From Winslowiella arboricola (GTDB lineage Bacteria; Pseudomonadota; Gammaproteobacteria; Enterobacterales; Enterobacteriaceae), in contig NZ_JAODIM010000038.1 of the NCBI RefSeq assembly GCF_025527015.1, positions 310,001 to 374,000 on the forward strand: a stretch of DNA of 64,000 nt. Direction: 5' to 3'. The notes beneath the pieces were generated by a model, which was given only the letters and a program-made list of their open reading frames with translations, did no database searches and was not told the DNA's origin. The stretch's first letter is position 1, and the number at the start of each line of letters is the position of its first letter. The translations under genes were made by a program, and so were the position numbers. This document shows positions 51,898 through 61,623 of the stretch, piece by piece.

Positions 51898-52500
51898 GTG
51901 GTAAAACGTCGGGCTGAAACGATGGAAGAGAATCGTAAAAAATTGATCTCTGCGGGGCGTAAAGCCTTTGCTGACAAGGGATTCGCAGCCGCGTCGATGG
52001 ATGAACTGACTGCACATGCAGGGCTAACCCGAGGAGCTCTTTATCACAATTTTGGTGATAAAAAAGGATTACTGGCTGCCGTCGTTGCTCAGGTTGATGG
52101 CGAGATGGCCGCTCGGGCGCAAGACGCTGCAGTCCGGTACGAAGATGGCTGGGAAAAACTGCTTGCTCAGGGGGCCGCTTACATCGAACTGGCTACCGAC
52201 CCTGAAATTCAACGGATTGTACTGTTGGATGGACCGGCATTTCTCGGCGATCCCTCGCAGTGGCCCAGTCAGAACGTCTGTCTGCATGAAACTAAACTGG
52301 CGCTTACCGCCCTCGCCTCCGACAATATTCTGCAGCCCGTCGATGTGGAAGCTGCAGCCCGGCTGCTCAATGGAGCTGCTCTCAATGCTGCCCAGTGGGT
52401 TGCCGCAAGTGCAGATCCGCAAACAACCTTACCAAAAGCGATTGCAGCGTTTAAATATCTGGCGGCAGGTATATTGAAGGTAAAACCGACGGCACTATAG
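51898..52500 (+). CDS. TetR/AcrR-family transcriptional regulator
   Basis: About 200 residues. The helix-turn-helix is at about 10-55 (MDELTAHAGLTRGALYHNFGDKKG), followed by a variable helical ligand domain. I use the GTG at 51898, spaced well from AAGGAG; an in-frame ATG at 51877 is an alternative that would add 7 residues. It is divergent from the RidA-family gene and probably represses it. Ligand unknown. Confidence 0.85.
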   Translation: MVKRRAETMEENRKKLISAGRKAFADKGFAAASMDELTAHAGLTRGALYHNFGDKKGLLAAVVAQVDGEMAARAQDAAVRYEDGWEKLLAQGAAYIELATDPEIQRIVLLDGPAFLGDPSQWPSQNVCLHETKLALTALASDNILQPVDVEAAARLLNGAALNAAQWVAASADPQTTLPKAIAAFKYLAAGILKVKPTAL

Positions 52501-52920
52501 CGCGTATTACGGCAGGCTGAGGACTACACTATCAGCCTGTCACTGGTGCTTGCGATATCAAAATAGTATCGCCCTGACGACCAGACAACATTAAATTCAT
52601 TCAGTAAACTTATGGCGTGCAGTGTTAATTTTATTGATACCACTGACTTAAATAGCCGCGACCATAATGAGTACCTGTCGGGCATTTTTATAGCGAAATG
52701 CGATAATCAAACACGCCAGAAATTAAAAATAGCAATAAAATACGGGATAGATCGCAGCCCTGATGTTGTCTGTGCCAGAAAAATAAATAACCAACCGGAC
52801 GATGCAGTAATTACCAGCCGTGATTCTTTCCGTCCAGCTCCCTCGCAAAACCAGAGACAGACCTCATTTTATTATCGATATCGGGAATAGTGTATGGACA
52901 TCTTCCAAGAGGACATCACG
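52501..52920. other. Gene-poor stretch before the PTS IIB gene
   Basis: A 420-nt AT-rich stretch. A 92-codon frame (52612-52890) opens in it, but its residues show no recognisable family, it lacks a good ribosome site and its base composition fits non-coding DNA. I leave it as unassigned. A promoter for the IIB gene probably lies at the right end. Confidence 0.4.
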
Positions 52921-53234
52921 ATGAAAAGGTTACTGATATGTTGCATATATGGTAATACAGCGACTACGCTGGCAAAAAAATGCAAAAAGTGGCTAATGAG
53001 CGAGGTTATCAAATTCAGATAAGCGCAGTTGGCATTGATAACTTTGCCAGCGTAGCGCCGGCATTTGATTCCTTCCTGGTGGCCCCCCATATTCAATATA
53101 AAATGGCGGAGTTAAAAAGCGCCATCAAAGAAGGACAACCCATTGAGTTCATTGAAGGCTACCTTTACGCTTATATTGATGCGGAAAAAATACTGACATT
53201 TGCTGTTGAGCATATGGCGGAACTCACCGCATAG
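52921..53234 (+). CDS. PTS lactose/cellobiose-type IIB component, split by a -1 frameshift at an A-run
   Basis: The ATG at 52921 follows AAGAGG and opens MKRLLICCIYGNTATTLAKK, then runs out of frame and stops after 33 codons. At A7 (52974-52980) the frame GCA AAA AAA contains the slippery heptamer A-AAA-AAA. A -1 slip there continues with MQKVANERGYQIQ to the stop at 53234, giving a 104-residue protein, the length of ChbB-type IIB domains. Cys8 lies as the phosphorylated Cys of the family (C-x2-G-x-S/T-x-T), and the downstream part reads like a IIB. Either a programmed frameshift or transcriptional slippage makes the full protein, or one A has been lost and the gene is dead. No IIA or IIC gene lies nearby. 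Confidence 0.65.
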
Positions 53235-53255
53235 ATCTGATTAACACCGCAGCGG

Positions 53256-53283
53256 AACAATGGCATCAACAGATGCCATTGTT
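53256..53283. terminator. Bidirectional hairpin between IIB and bgl genes
   Basis: A 12-bp perfect stem (AACAATGGCATC / GATGCCATTGTT) with loop AACA lies in the gap between the two convergent genes. Confidence 0.75.
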
Positions 53284-53296
53284 ATATACGCGCCAG

Positions 53297-54757
<1,461 letters not shown>

Positions 54758-55018
54758 TCAAAAGCTCGCTTGCAGAAGTGTATGCGATAACGCCAGCCAG
54801 AGACAATCAGAAGCGTGGATAATCAACCCTCTGTTTTTTAATGAAAAAAATAACCTTCCGTGAGTATCAATGAGCAAGCCTTTATAGAGAATATTATTAA
54901 TTTAAATTAAAAATATTTAATAAATAATAAATCAATATGTTTTATCTATATTAATATGCTGACTAATTAAAAAGCGTTCGCTACTATATAAAAAGATTTT
55001 TCGCTTCGGGTTTAACTC

Positions 55019-55354
55019 ATGAATCTCATCTATATACAACTTTTTATCGCCATCCTGTTTGAAGTGGTCGGTACTACATTACTTAAGTACTCAGAGGGGT
55101 TTACCCGTCCCGCTTATGGCGTCGCTACGCTGGCATGTTATGCCGTCGCGTTCTACTGCCTGTCGCTGACGTTGCAACATATCCCGACTGGTATCGCTTA
55201 CGCTATCTGGTCAGGCGTCGGTATTGTGCTGATTTCGCTGGCAGCCTGGTTATTACAGGGGCAGAGAATTGATTTTGCGGGCATTATTGGTCTGGCTTTT
55301 ATTATTATCGGCGTAATTATCGTCAATGTATTCTCTAAGACCATTCCGCACTAA
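55019..55354 (+). CDS. Small multidrug resistance (EmrE-type) transporter
   Basis: A 111-residue, four-span inner-membrane exporter. The proton/drug-binding Glu15 sits in AILFEVVGTTLLKYSEGF and the motif PTGIAYAIWSGVGIVLISL is the same as in E. coli EmrE, so it is probably an exporter of quaternary cations with proton exchange. The 285-nt gap upstream is AT-rich and holds its promoter. Whether it is the same gene as E. coli emrE or a paralogue I cannot tell. Confidence 0.9.
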   Translation: MNLIYIQLFIAILFEVVGTTLLKYSEGFTRPAYGVATLACYAVAFYCLSLTLQHIPTGIAYAIWSGVGIVLISLAAWLLQGQRIDFAGIIGLAFIIIGVIIVNVFSKTIPH

Positions 55355-55456
55355 GCCGACGCGCGCGAATTAATCTTTGCGGCTATCTGCAGCATTCAGC
55401 GTCGCAAGCACCGCCTGAACATATCGTAATTCATTGATTAAGAAAGTAAATTTAAT

Positions 55457-55630
55457 TATACCGGGCGTCCCTTCCCTGCATTGCAGGGGCTGGATCCTGT
55501 GCTGGTCGTCTGTGAGATCCTGTTCCCGCCACAGCGTCTGGGCTACGCCATTGTACCCGCTCCGCTGGTTGGCACTTTTTGTGGCGCCAGACTACTGATG
55601 GACCATCACCCGCCGATCGACGCGAGGTGA
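55457..55630 (+). pseudogene. Relic of a MocR-type (GntR/aminotransferase) regulator
   Basis: A 57-codon frame without a start reads YTGRPFPALQGLDPV, then LFPPQRLGYAIVPAPLVG, then LLMDHHPP. These fit in order the aminotransferase domain of MocR regulators (R-P-L-P-A-L-Q-G-L-D, L-F-P-A-L-R-L-G-Y, D-R-H-P-P). The PLP lysine segment between them (GTFSK) is missing or scrambled, and the flanks show no matching sequence. It is a small internal fragment of a lost gene. Confidence 0.55.
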
Positions 55631-56008
55631 TCATTAATGCCATTAACCGCACTCTTCCACCGCAACTTCTGCTGGCGATACTCGCTGCACATCGGGGAAC
55701 GTAACCATCAGGACGGCAAGACAAACCCTGAGGGTAAATTGCAACCCGAGTAATTATTACCTAATAAAATTCCGACGATACATTTTATGTTTGATGCGCT
55801 TTATTAAAAATTAATACAACAGTATTAAAATTGAAAGACAGCATGCAATTCTGCCATGAGCGGAAAATATAACACCAAAATAACAAAACAATCCTCAGTG
55901 GATTGAGAATTATATTTATATTGAAACTCATTACCGATCAGCATTATTTGAAAAAATTAACATTCATGCTACCCTTTAGCAAAATCAATATTTATTAAAG
56001 TGTTAAAC
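55631..56008. other. AT-rich gap after the MocR relic
   Basis: The first 100 nt may be further decayed coding DNA (one frame reads INAINRTLPPQLLLAILAAHRG without recognisable family). From 55740 to 56008 the sequence is strongly AT-rich with no gene; it must hold the promoter of the following TetR gene. Confidence 0.5.
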
Positions 56009-56584
56009 ATGTCGAAAAAAAAAGAGACTATCATCAACACCGCCACCACCTTATTTAACCGGGAGGGATTTCACTCGGTAGGCGTGGATAAAATAGCCGC
56101 TGCCGCCGGCGTATCTAAATTAACACTCTACCGCAACTTCCCCTCTAAAGAACGGCTTATCATTGAGGTACTTCACCGGTGCAAAGAAGATTTCCTGAAC
56201 GACATCCGTCTCATTACGGAAAATCAGCCAACGCCTAAGGATAAGCTATTTTCTTTTTTTAACTATTATCATTACTGGTTTAAGAGCGTTAATTTCCGCG
56301 GCTGTATGCTGAGCCACTCGGTTGCGGAGTTGGGTTATAAATCCAATGCGATTATCGAAATGAACCAAAGCATGAAGAACAGTCTGATCCAGATATTATT
56401 GACGATACTATATCCCGTAGTAAAAGGTGAAAGAGCACAACGTATTGCTTATACCTTTATCATATTAGTTGATGGCTCAATTAGCGCCGAACTCACGTGG
56501 CGCCATCAGAATGAATACTCCCCTGCGTTAATTGCCTGGTCAACGGCGAAGACTATTCTGGAGTCTGAAGGGATCCCCCTTTAG
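56009..56584 (+). CDS. TetR-family transcriptional regulator (low GC)
   Basis: A 191-residue regulator. The N-terminal helix-turn-helix (about 5-50) reads GVDKIAAAAGVSKLTLYRNFPSKERLI. The C-terminal part with FRGCMLSHSVAELGY fits the TetR_C_11-like group that answers electrophiles. Composition is AT-rich next to its neighbours, a sign of transfer. An upstream GTG at 56000 is possible. Its target is unclear: EmrE lies upstream on the same strand and the transaminase-like gene downstream. Confidence 0.85.
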   Translation: MSKKKETIINTATTLFNREGFHSVGVDKIAAAAGVSKLTLYRNFPSKERLIIEVLHRCKEDFLNDIRLITENQPTPKDKLFSFFNYYHYWFKSVNFRGCMLSHSVAELGYKSNAIIEMNQSMKNSLIQILLTILYPVVKGERAQRIAYTFIILVDGSISAELTWRHQNEYSPALIAWSTAKTILESEGIPL

Positions 56585-56906
56585 CTGCCGGCACGGCGCT
56601 GACACTGGTGAATCGGCCCCCTCTCCCTGCTGTCACTCATGGTTTTCAGCTGGTTAACCAGCGTCACAAAAAACATTATTATTATTTATCAGATATCTGC
56701 CATTTTGACTTTGCGTCAGCAAACCAGCCAGTATCGCTAACAATAACAATTGTGACAGGAATCAAAAAACATACTTCATCAGATCAGACCCAATCAATAC
56801 AAATCAACAAGATAGACTGGAAACTAACAAAATATCAATATTTCCATTGAAAAACAGATCTGTTTACTTTAATTTGTTTTTCAATCATAGCTTCAGGAAT
56901 TGAATC
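56585..56906. other. AT-rich gap downstream of the second TetR gene
   Basis: An 80-codon frame (56608-56850) opens here without a ribosome site or family likeness. I see no supported gene or clear terminator. Confidence 0.5.
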
Positions 56907-56955
56907 ATGGAAAGTTTAGTTAAACTTAATGCTATACGTTTTCCCGCATGCCATT

Positions 56956-57207
56956 ATGCAATCAGTTCCGATAAATATAATTGCAAACTTCCCTATATTT
57001 CAACTGTTATTTCTGATGATGGCCGTGGCAACATGCATGCTGCAGAGCGCAGGCCTTGCCAGTTTTTTCCTCCGGCCCGAGGCAGAAAAATATCATACCA
57101 CCTATTATCGACACGCCAACCGATTCAGGATTGATGCAAACCCGGTAATTAATTGCGTAAAAAGTTACCGCAACCACTTGCTAAGTAAACCATTAAAAAT
57201 AGAATAA
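56956..57207 (+). CDS. Possible small membrane protein, unrecognised
   Basis: An 83-codon frame begins MQSVPINIIANFPIFQ and has one hydrophobic stretch of about 27 residues (FPIFQLLFLMMAVATC onward), followed by a basic, polar tail. No ribosome site precedes the ATG. A frame from 56907 (MESLVKLNAIRF) does have AGGA upstream but overlaps it in another register, so either could be the real one, or neither. I recognise no family. The composition is AT-rich. Confidence 0.25.
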   Translation: MQSVPINIIANFPIFQLLFLMMAVATCMLQSAGLASFFLRPEAEKYHTTYYRHANRFRIDANPVINCVKSYRNHLLSKPLKIE

Positions 57208-57459
57208 TATTCAATGAATTTATTTTATTCACATCATAATAATTGAAGCTATTTTATATCACCCAGGGTTATGACTTTAGTCTTGCTCCAAAGGATCGGT
57301 GCGTTACGAATTGCGCGGCTATTGTTAATTAATACTGCGATCTCATTCGGGCGACACACATCAAAGCAGGAATATTGCTCTGCGGTATAAACCGTAGCTA
57401 TTTTTCAGGTTTTCGCAAGAAATCCCTTTTTCGGCAACAATACAACTGAGAACGGACTC
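57208..57459. other. Promoter region of the transaminase-like gene
   Basis: This 252-nt gap is AT-rich at its left end and has no reading frame. GAGAACGG just before the ATG at 57460 may be the ribosome site. I could not assign an operator. Confidence 0.4.
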
Positions 57460-58593
57460 ATGAATATTCAGGGACATCCCCAACAGAGTAATCTCAACAG
57501 TGCTTTAAACAGCAAACAACATTGTGCGCAACCTGCAACCACAGTTAGCGCATTTTCCACACAGCAGGATCTGGCGAAAACCCTGAGTATCCAGTTGCGT
57601 AAAGCCGTACTGGAGATCGCGGGTTGTAACAATCAATGGAGTGCTATCCCTTTGCAGGGCAGTGGCATCTTTGCGGTAGAAGCGATGCTATGTTCGCTAC
57701 TTTCCCCGACCGACCATCTGTTAATTGTGGAGAATGGCGTTTCCGCCAGTCGGATGGCGGAAATTTGTTATATCCATCATATCCGTTACTCCATACTAAA
57801 GCTTGATACGCTCAGAGGTATCGAGCTGGCACAGGTCGCCGCGGTACTCGATCAGGATAGCTCCATCACACATCTCGCCGCTGCCCACTTCGAGGCTTCT
57901 CTCGGAGTGAAGAACGATATTGATGGCCTCGCCCGTCTGGCGGTGCAGTATGGCTGTCGGCTGCTGGTGGATGTGATCAGCACCTTCGGCGTTTTACCGC
58001 TGAACTTCGCCTCTCCGGCGCTGGCGGCAGTGGCTCTGTCCGCCAGTCAGTGTCTGCATGGCGTTCCGGGAATGGCATTTGTACTGGTATGTAAAAATGA
58101 ACTGACGCAAAAAACGCCGCCGCGCACCTTTAGCCTTGATTTAAAAGCACAATATCGGGCGCTAAAATCCGATGGTCAGTGGCGTTTCACACCCCCGTTA
58201 CAGGTCATGCTGGCGTTAAAACAGGCGATTGATGACTATCGCCTGCAGGGAGGGCGGGAAGCGCGCTTTCAGCTCTATTGTCAGCGCATGATCCATTTGC
58301 TGAAGGGGATGGCGGCTTTAGGGTTTCAGCCGCTGATTGAGCCACAGTACTGTGCGCCCCTGTTTGTTACGCTTGTCGGATGCCGCGGCCAGCACTTTGC
58401 CACCAGCAAACTCAGCGAATGTCTGCTGCCACGCCAGCTGGCTCTCAGCATCATCAGCAATGGCGTCGACACTTTTCGTATCGGTGTTCAGGGAGAAGTT
58501 AGCCTGAATGATATTGACGATCTGCTGACTGCCGTACGGGATTGTACCAGTCAGCAACAGCTTAATCACCTGAGTCAAATGCCGTCCGGCTGA
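57460..58593 (+). CDS. PhnW-like class V aminotransferase lacking the PLP lysine
   Basis: A 377-residue protein that follows 2-aminoethylphosphonate-pyruvate transaminase (PhnW) from about residue 60 onward: PLQGSGIFAVEAMLCSLLSP, then DVISTFGVLPL, then GVPGMAFVLV, then TFSLDLKAQYRALK and WRFTPP. PhnW has the Schiff-base lysine in SANKCIQGVPG. Here the site reads SASQCLHGVPG, so Lys becomes Gln197. Asp171, which binds the pyridine N, and Arg340 remain. The first 55 residues do not match the PhnW start (TPGPL) at all. The frame is intact, which argues for a non-enzymatic or altered role rather than simple decay. It is followed 66 nt later by a nucleotidyltransferase-like gene. Confidence 0.75.
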   Translation: MNIQGHPQQSNLNSALNSKQHCAQPATTVSAFSTQQDLAKTLSIQLRKAVLEIAGCNNQWSAIPLQGSGIFAVEAMLCSLLSPTDHLLIVENGVSASRMAEICYIHHIRYSILKLDTLRGIELAQVAAVLDQDSSITHLAAAHFEASLGVKNDIDGLARLAVQYGCRLLVDVISTFGVLPLNFASPALAAVALSASQCLHGVPGMAFVLVCKNELTQKTPPRTFSLDLKAQYRALKSDGQWRFTPPLQVMLALKQAIDDYRLQGGREARFQLYCQRMIHLLKGMAALGFQPLIEPQYCAPLFVTLVGCRGQHFATSKLSECLLPRQLALSIISNGVDTFRIGVQGEVSLNDIDDLLTAVRDCTSQQQLNHLSQMPSG

Positions 58594-58659
58594 CCGCAAT
58601 AAAAACAGCAATAATCGGCTACCATTTTTAACTCGAGCGCGTTGAAAAGGAGATCACCA

Positions 58660-59382
58660 ATGCGCCTTGCTTGTCTTATGGCGGGTTCCGGCCATCGCCT
58701 TTTACCGTTAACAACGTCACTGCATACAAACTGTCTGATGTCCGGCAGATATCGCATGATTGACTATCAGCTCACGACTTTTGAACGTGCCGGTATTGGT
58801 CATAAAACCTTTGTTCTCGGCCATGGCGCGGCCGAGTACGCGAGTATCCTGTTTGATTCGCTACCACACAGCCATTTTGTCCTGCTGAATAATCCGTTGT
58901 ATCAAACATTAAATCTCGACTGGAGCGCCTGGCTGGTGCTCAGCATGCATGACGAGCCGATCATCTATTATGAGAGCAATCTGCTGCTTCCGCCTTCCCT
59001 GCTGAAAGAAGTCAAAAACCACCCGGCAGAGATTTGTGTGGCGGTTGACTCTGCCCGCAAGCCAGCGGCCAGCAATCTGCGAAAACTTCCCTCTGCGCAA
59101 CCGGCTGAAATAATAACAGAGGTGAGATTTCTGACCGACGATGCACCAGGAGAGTTTATTGCGCTGGTTAAGATGAATGCCGCGGCGCGCCGTTTTGTCG
59201 TCGAGCAATTGTCGACGCAATCCTATGAAGGCGAAGTTCAACTTTATACTATCCTGGGCCGCGCCTGCAGGCTGTTCTCCACCGCCTGGATTGATATGGC
59301 GGGTCGTCCGTGGCTCAGGGTCGATAATCCACAGGCGTTGCAACACGCCAGTTTACTGGCCGAGGAGATAGTTAACGCCTGA
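58660..59382 (+). CDS. Nucleotidyltransferase-like protein with altered active site
   Basis: A 240-residue protein of the sugar/choline/phosphonate nucleotidyltransferase fold. LACLMAGSGHRLLPLT matches the LAAGxGxRxxPLT loop, and MIDYQLTTFERAGI matches the I-D-Y-Q-L...AGI step of LicC/PntC enzymes. The usual Pro-Lys after the loop is Thr-Asn, and the later metal-binding Asp (SDLL) is Asn (ESNLLL). Other features remain. ATG at 58660 has AGGAG upstream. PhnW and a PntC-type cytidylyltransferase are known to occur together or fused in phosphonate decoration pathways, so this pair looks derived from one. Catalysis is doubtful. Confidence 0.65.
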   Translation: MRLACLMAGSGHRLLPLTTSLHTNCLMSGRYRMIDYQLTTFERAGIGHKTFVLGHGAAEYASILFDSLPHSHFVLLNNPLYQTLNLDWSAWLVLSMHDEPIIYYESNLLLPPSLLKEVKNHPAEICVAVDSARKPAASNLRKLPSAQPAEIITEVRFLTDDAPGEFIALVKMNAAARRFVVEQLSTQSYEGEVQLYTILGRACRLFSTAWIDMAGRPWLRVDNPQALQHASLLAEEIVNA

Positions 59383-59574
59383 GAGCTGTTTCACCTGCGA
59401 CACACCTCGCTTTGCGGGTGTGTTGTCTGCACTAATTTGTGGAACTCACCCTCAGGGATGATTTGTATCAATACCCGCCACACATCAGCACGTTAATGTT
59501 TATGCAGAGTCGATATCAGATCAAAAATGATGCCGACCGCTGACATATCATGCTGTATATGCGACGGGAAAGAG

Positions 59575-60990
59575 ATGATGGCAATTTTTAGAACGCGTCT
59601 GGGGAAACTGTTACTTATTTTGTTAATTGGCGCCGGGATTTGGCTCAGTCCGGTTCCGCAAGGGGTAAAACCTGAAGCCTGGCATCTGCTGGCTATCTTC
59701 ACCGCCACGGTGGTCGGACTGATCCTTTCGCCTTACCCACTGGGCGCAATGGCGATTTTCAGTTTAACGATGGTAGCCGCCTGCGGTTTACTGAGTGTTG
59801 ATGCCGTACTGGCTGGTTTCGCCGACTCCACTATCTGGATGATTGCCTGCGCGTTCTTTATTTCACGCGGCTTTATCAAAACCGGTTTTGGTAAACGTGT
59901 CGGTTATTTGTTTATTCGCCTGCTGGGACATAACACGCTCGGTCTGGCTTATGGTCTGGTGCTAACTGACCTGATTTTCGCCCCGGCGATGCCCTCTACT
60001 TCCGCACGCTGCGGCGGCATTATTACCCCGCTGTTTCGCTCTATTGCCGAAGCCTATGAATCGACGCCGGAACGCGGCACTGAACGCAAAATTGGCGCAT
60101 TTTTAGTCCAGTGCGTGTTCCAGTGTAACGCCATCACCTGTGCGATGTTCCTCACTTCGATGGCCGGTAATCCGATGGTGGCTAAACTGGCGGGCGGTAT
60201 GGGCTTAACCATTACCTGGACCGACTGGGCGATTGCCGCCATCGTTCCCGGCCTGATCTCGCTGGCGGTGATCCCGTTACTGCTGTATCGCTTTTATCCG
60301 CCAGAATTAAAACGTACGCCGGAAATGCGCCAGATTGCTGCCGAAAAGCTGCGTGAAATGGGCAAACTGAGCCGTAACGAGTGGATTGTACTGTGTGTCT
60401 TCCTCGGCCTGGTGGGACTGTGGGTGCTGGGTTCTTCATTGCAGATTAACGCCACCCTGACCGCCTTCCTCGGCCTGAGCGTGTTGTTGCTCACCGGCGC
60501 GTTAACCTGGGATGATGTGATTGGCGAGAAAGAGGCGTGGCATACCGTGGTATGGTTCGCGGTGCTGCTGACGCTGGCCAATCAGCTGAATAAACTGGGC
60601 TTTATCTCATGGTTTGGCGGTCTGATCGCTGGCTATGTGCAGGGCATGCACTGGCTGCCGATGCTCGGTATCCTGCTGCTGGCTTACTACTACACCCACT
60701 ATATGATGGCCAGCGCCATTGCGCATATCAGCGCCATGTACGCCATTTTTGTCTCGATTGCGATTGCGGCTGGCGCGCCGCCAATGTTAACCGTGCTGGT
60801 GTTTGGCATGTTCAGTAATCTGTATATGGCGACCACCCACTACTCTGGCGGCCCGGCACCGATTCTGTTTGGTTGTAACTACATTCCGCTGGCCACCTGG
60901 TGGAAAATTGGTTTCCTGCTGAGCCTGGTGGTGATCCCAATCTGGCTAATTATCGGCAGCAGCTGGTGGAAAGTGCTCGGCTTCTGGTAA
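59575..60990 (+). CDS. DASS-family dicarboxylate/tricarboxylate transporter
   Basis: A 471-residue inner-membrane carrier with about 12-14 hydrophobic segments and the family motifs APAMPSTSARCGGIITPLF (first half) and NLYMATTHYSGGPAPILFG (second half). It belongs to the plant-type 2-oxoglutarate/malate translocator group that includes CitT and TtdT. The exact substrate (succinate, tartrate, citrate) is not decidable. The double ATG at 59575 follows GGGAAAGAG; the frame is open 48 nt earlier. Confidence 0.88.
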   Translation: MMAIFRTRLGKLLLILLIGAGIWLSPVPQGVKPEAWHLLAIFTATVVGLILSPYPLGAMAIFSLTMVAACGLLSVDAVLAGFADSTIWMIACAFFISRGFIKTGFGKRVGYLFIRLLGHNTLGLAYGLVLTDLIFAPAMPSTSARCGGIITPLFRSIAEAYESTPERGTERKIGAFLVQCVFQCNAITCAMFLTSMAGNPMVAKLAGGMGLTITWTDWAIAAIVPGLISLAVIPLLLYRFYPPELKRTPEMRQIAAEKLREMGKLSRNEWIVLCVFLGLVGLWVLGSSLQINATLTAFLGLSVLLLTGALTWDDVIGEKEAWHTVVWFAVLLTLANQLNKLGFISWFGGLIAGYVQGMHWLPMLGILLLAYYYTHYMMASAIAHISAMYAIFVSIAIAAGAPPMLTVLVFGMFSNLYMATTHYSGGPAPILFGCNYIPLATWWKIGFLLSLVVIPIWLIIGSSWWKVLGFW

Positions 60991-61041
60991 ACCGTGATTG
61001 CAGGGGGAGTGCAGTCAGTTGGCGGCAACTCTGGTTCAGAC

Positions 61042-61061
61042 GGGAGCCGAAAACGGCTCCC
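61042..61061. terminator. Hairpin between transporter and lipoprotein genes
   Basis: Stem GGGAGCCG / CGGCTCCC (8 bp, loop AAAA) lies 52 nt after the transporter stop, in the gap of convergent genes. Confidence 0.6.
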
Positions 61062-61095
61062 CTACACTGTTTCAGATATTAGCCGCCCACAAAGG

Positions 61096-61515
61096 CTAAC
61101 CGCGCGCACCCACCGGATTCATAATCACCTGCAGACCTTCCGGTTCGATGTAATACATACCGCCATAGAAAGGATCGACAATCAACCAGCCGATAAAGCC
61201 GCCAAGCGGGATATTACCGAGGCTGTACCACAGGCTGACGCGCTCTTCCAGCGCCAGCGTCTGCGGCACATAGCCCGGCGCTTCCAGCATCACACGAAAG
61301 TGTTTTTTACCGAAGTAACTGCCGTCAGATTTCTCCAGCGTCACCGTCAGTGGCGTATGTCCCTGCGCGACTGCGCGACCGGTTTCATCCTGCACGACCA
61401 CGCTGGCGCCCTGCGGACGCGAGTCAATGCGCACTGCCTGGGTTTTATCACCAACAATGGTGGCGCAACCGCTCAGCATCACCAGAGAAATCAGTGCCAG
61501 TAAAATCGCTTTCAT
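61096..61515 (-). CDS. Small lipoprotein with PEGA-like domain
   Basis: A 139-residue predicted lipoprotein. The leader MKAILLALISLVMLSGC gives Cys17 and Ala at +2, so outer-membrane sorting is likely. DSRPQGASVVVQDETG and GHTPLTVTLEK are a PEGA-type beta domain, and a glycine-rich hydrophobic hairpin follows (LGNIPLGGFIGWLIVDPFYGGMYYI). Similar lipoproteins are widespread in enterobacteria; function unknown. I chose the ATG at 61515 since the frame upstream is not leader-like. Confidence 0.82.
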   Translation of the reverse strand: MKAILLALISLVMLSGCATIVGDKTQAVRIDSRPQGASVVVQDETGRAVAQGHTPLTVTLEKSDGSYFGKKHFRVMLEAPGYVPQTLALEERVSLWYSLGNIPLGGFIGWLIVDPFYGGMYYIEPEGLQVIMNPVGARG

Positions 61516-61623
61516 AAACCATCCCAAATCAACAAATGTTGTTGATAGTCTAAGCGCTGAGCGGCGGCTTTTCATTAATCATGCCCGATATAGCCGGGCG
61601 TAATAAGGCAAATTTTTAGTGGG

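Noticed and set aside
52612-52890. A 92-codon plus-strand frame
   Set aside because: It has no recognisable family, no ribosome site and a composition of non-coding DNA. I list the stretch as unassigned.
55452-55724. A 90-codon reverse-strand frame
   Set aside because: It is antisense to the MocR-type relic, whose plus-strand frame matches known motifs, while the reverse frame matches none.
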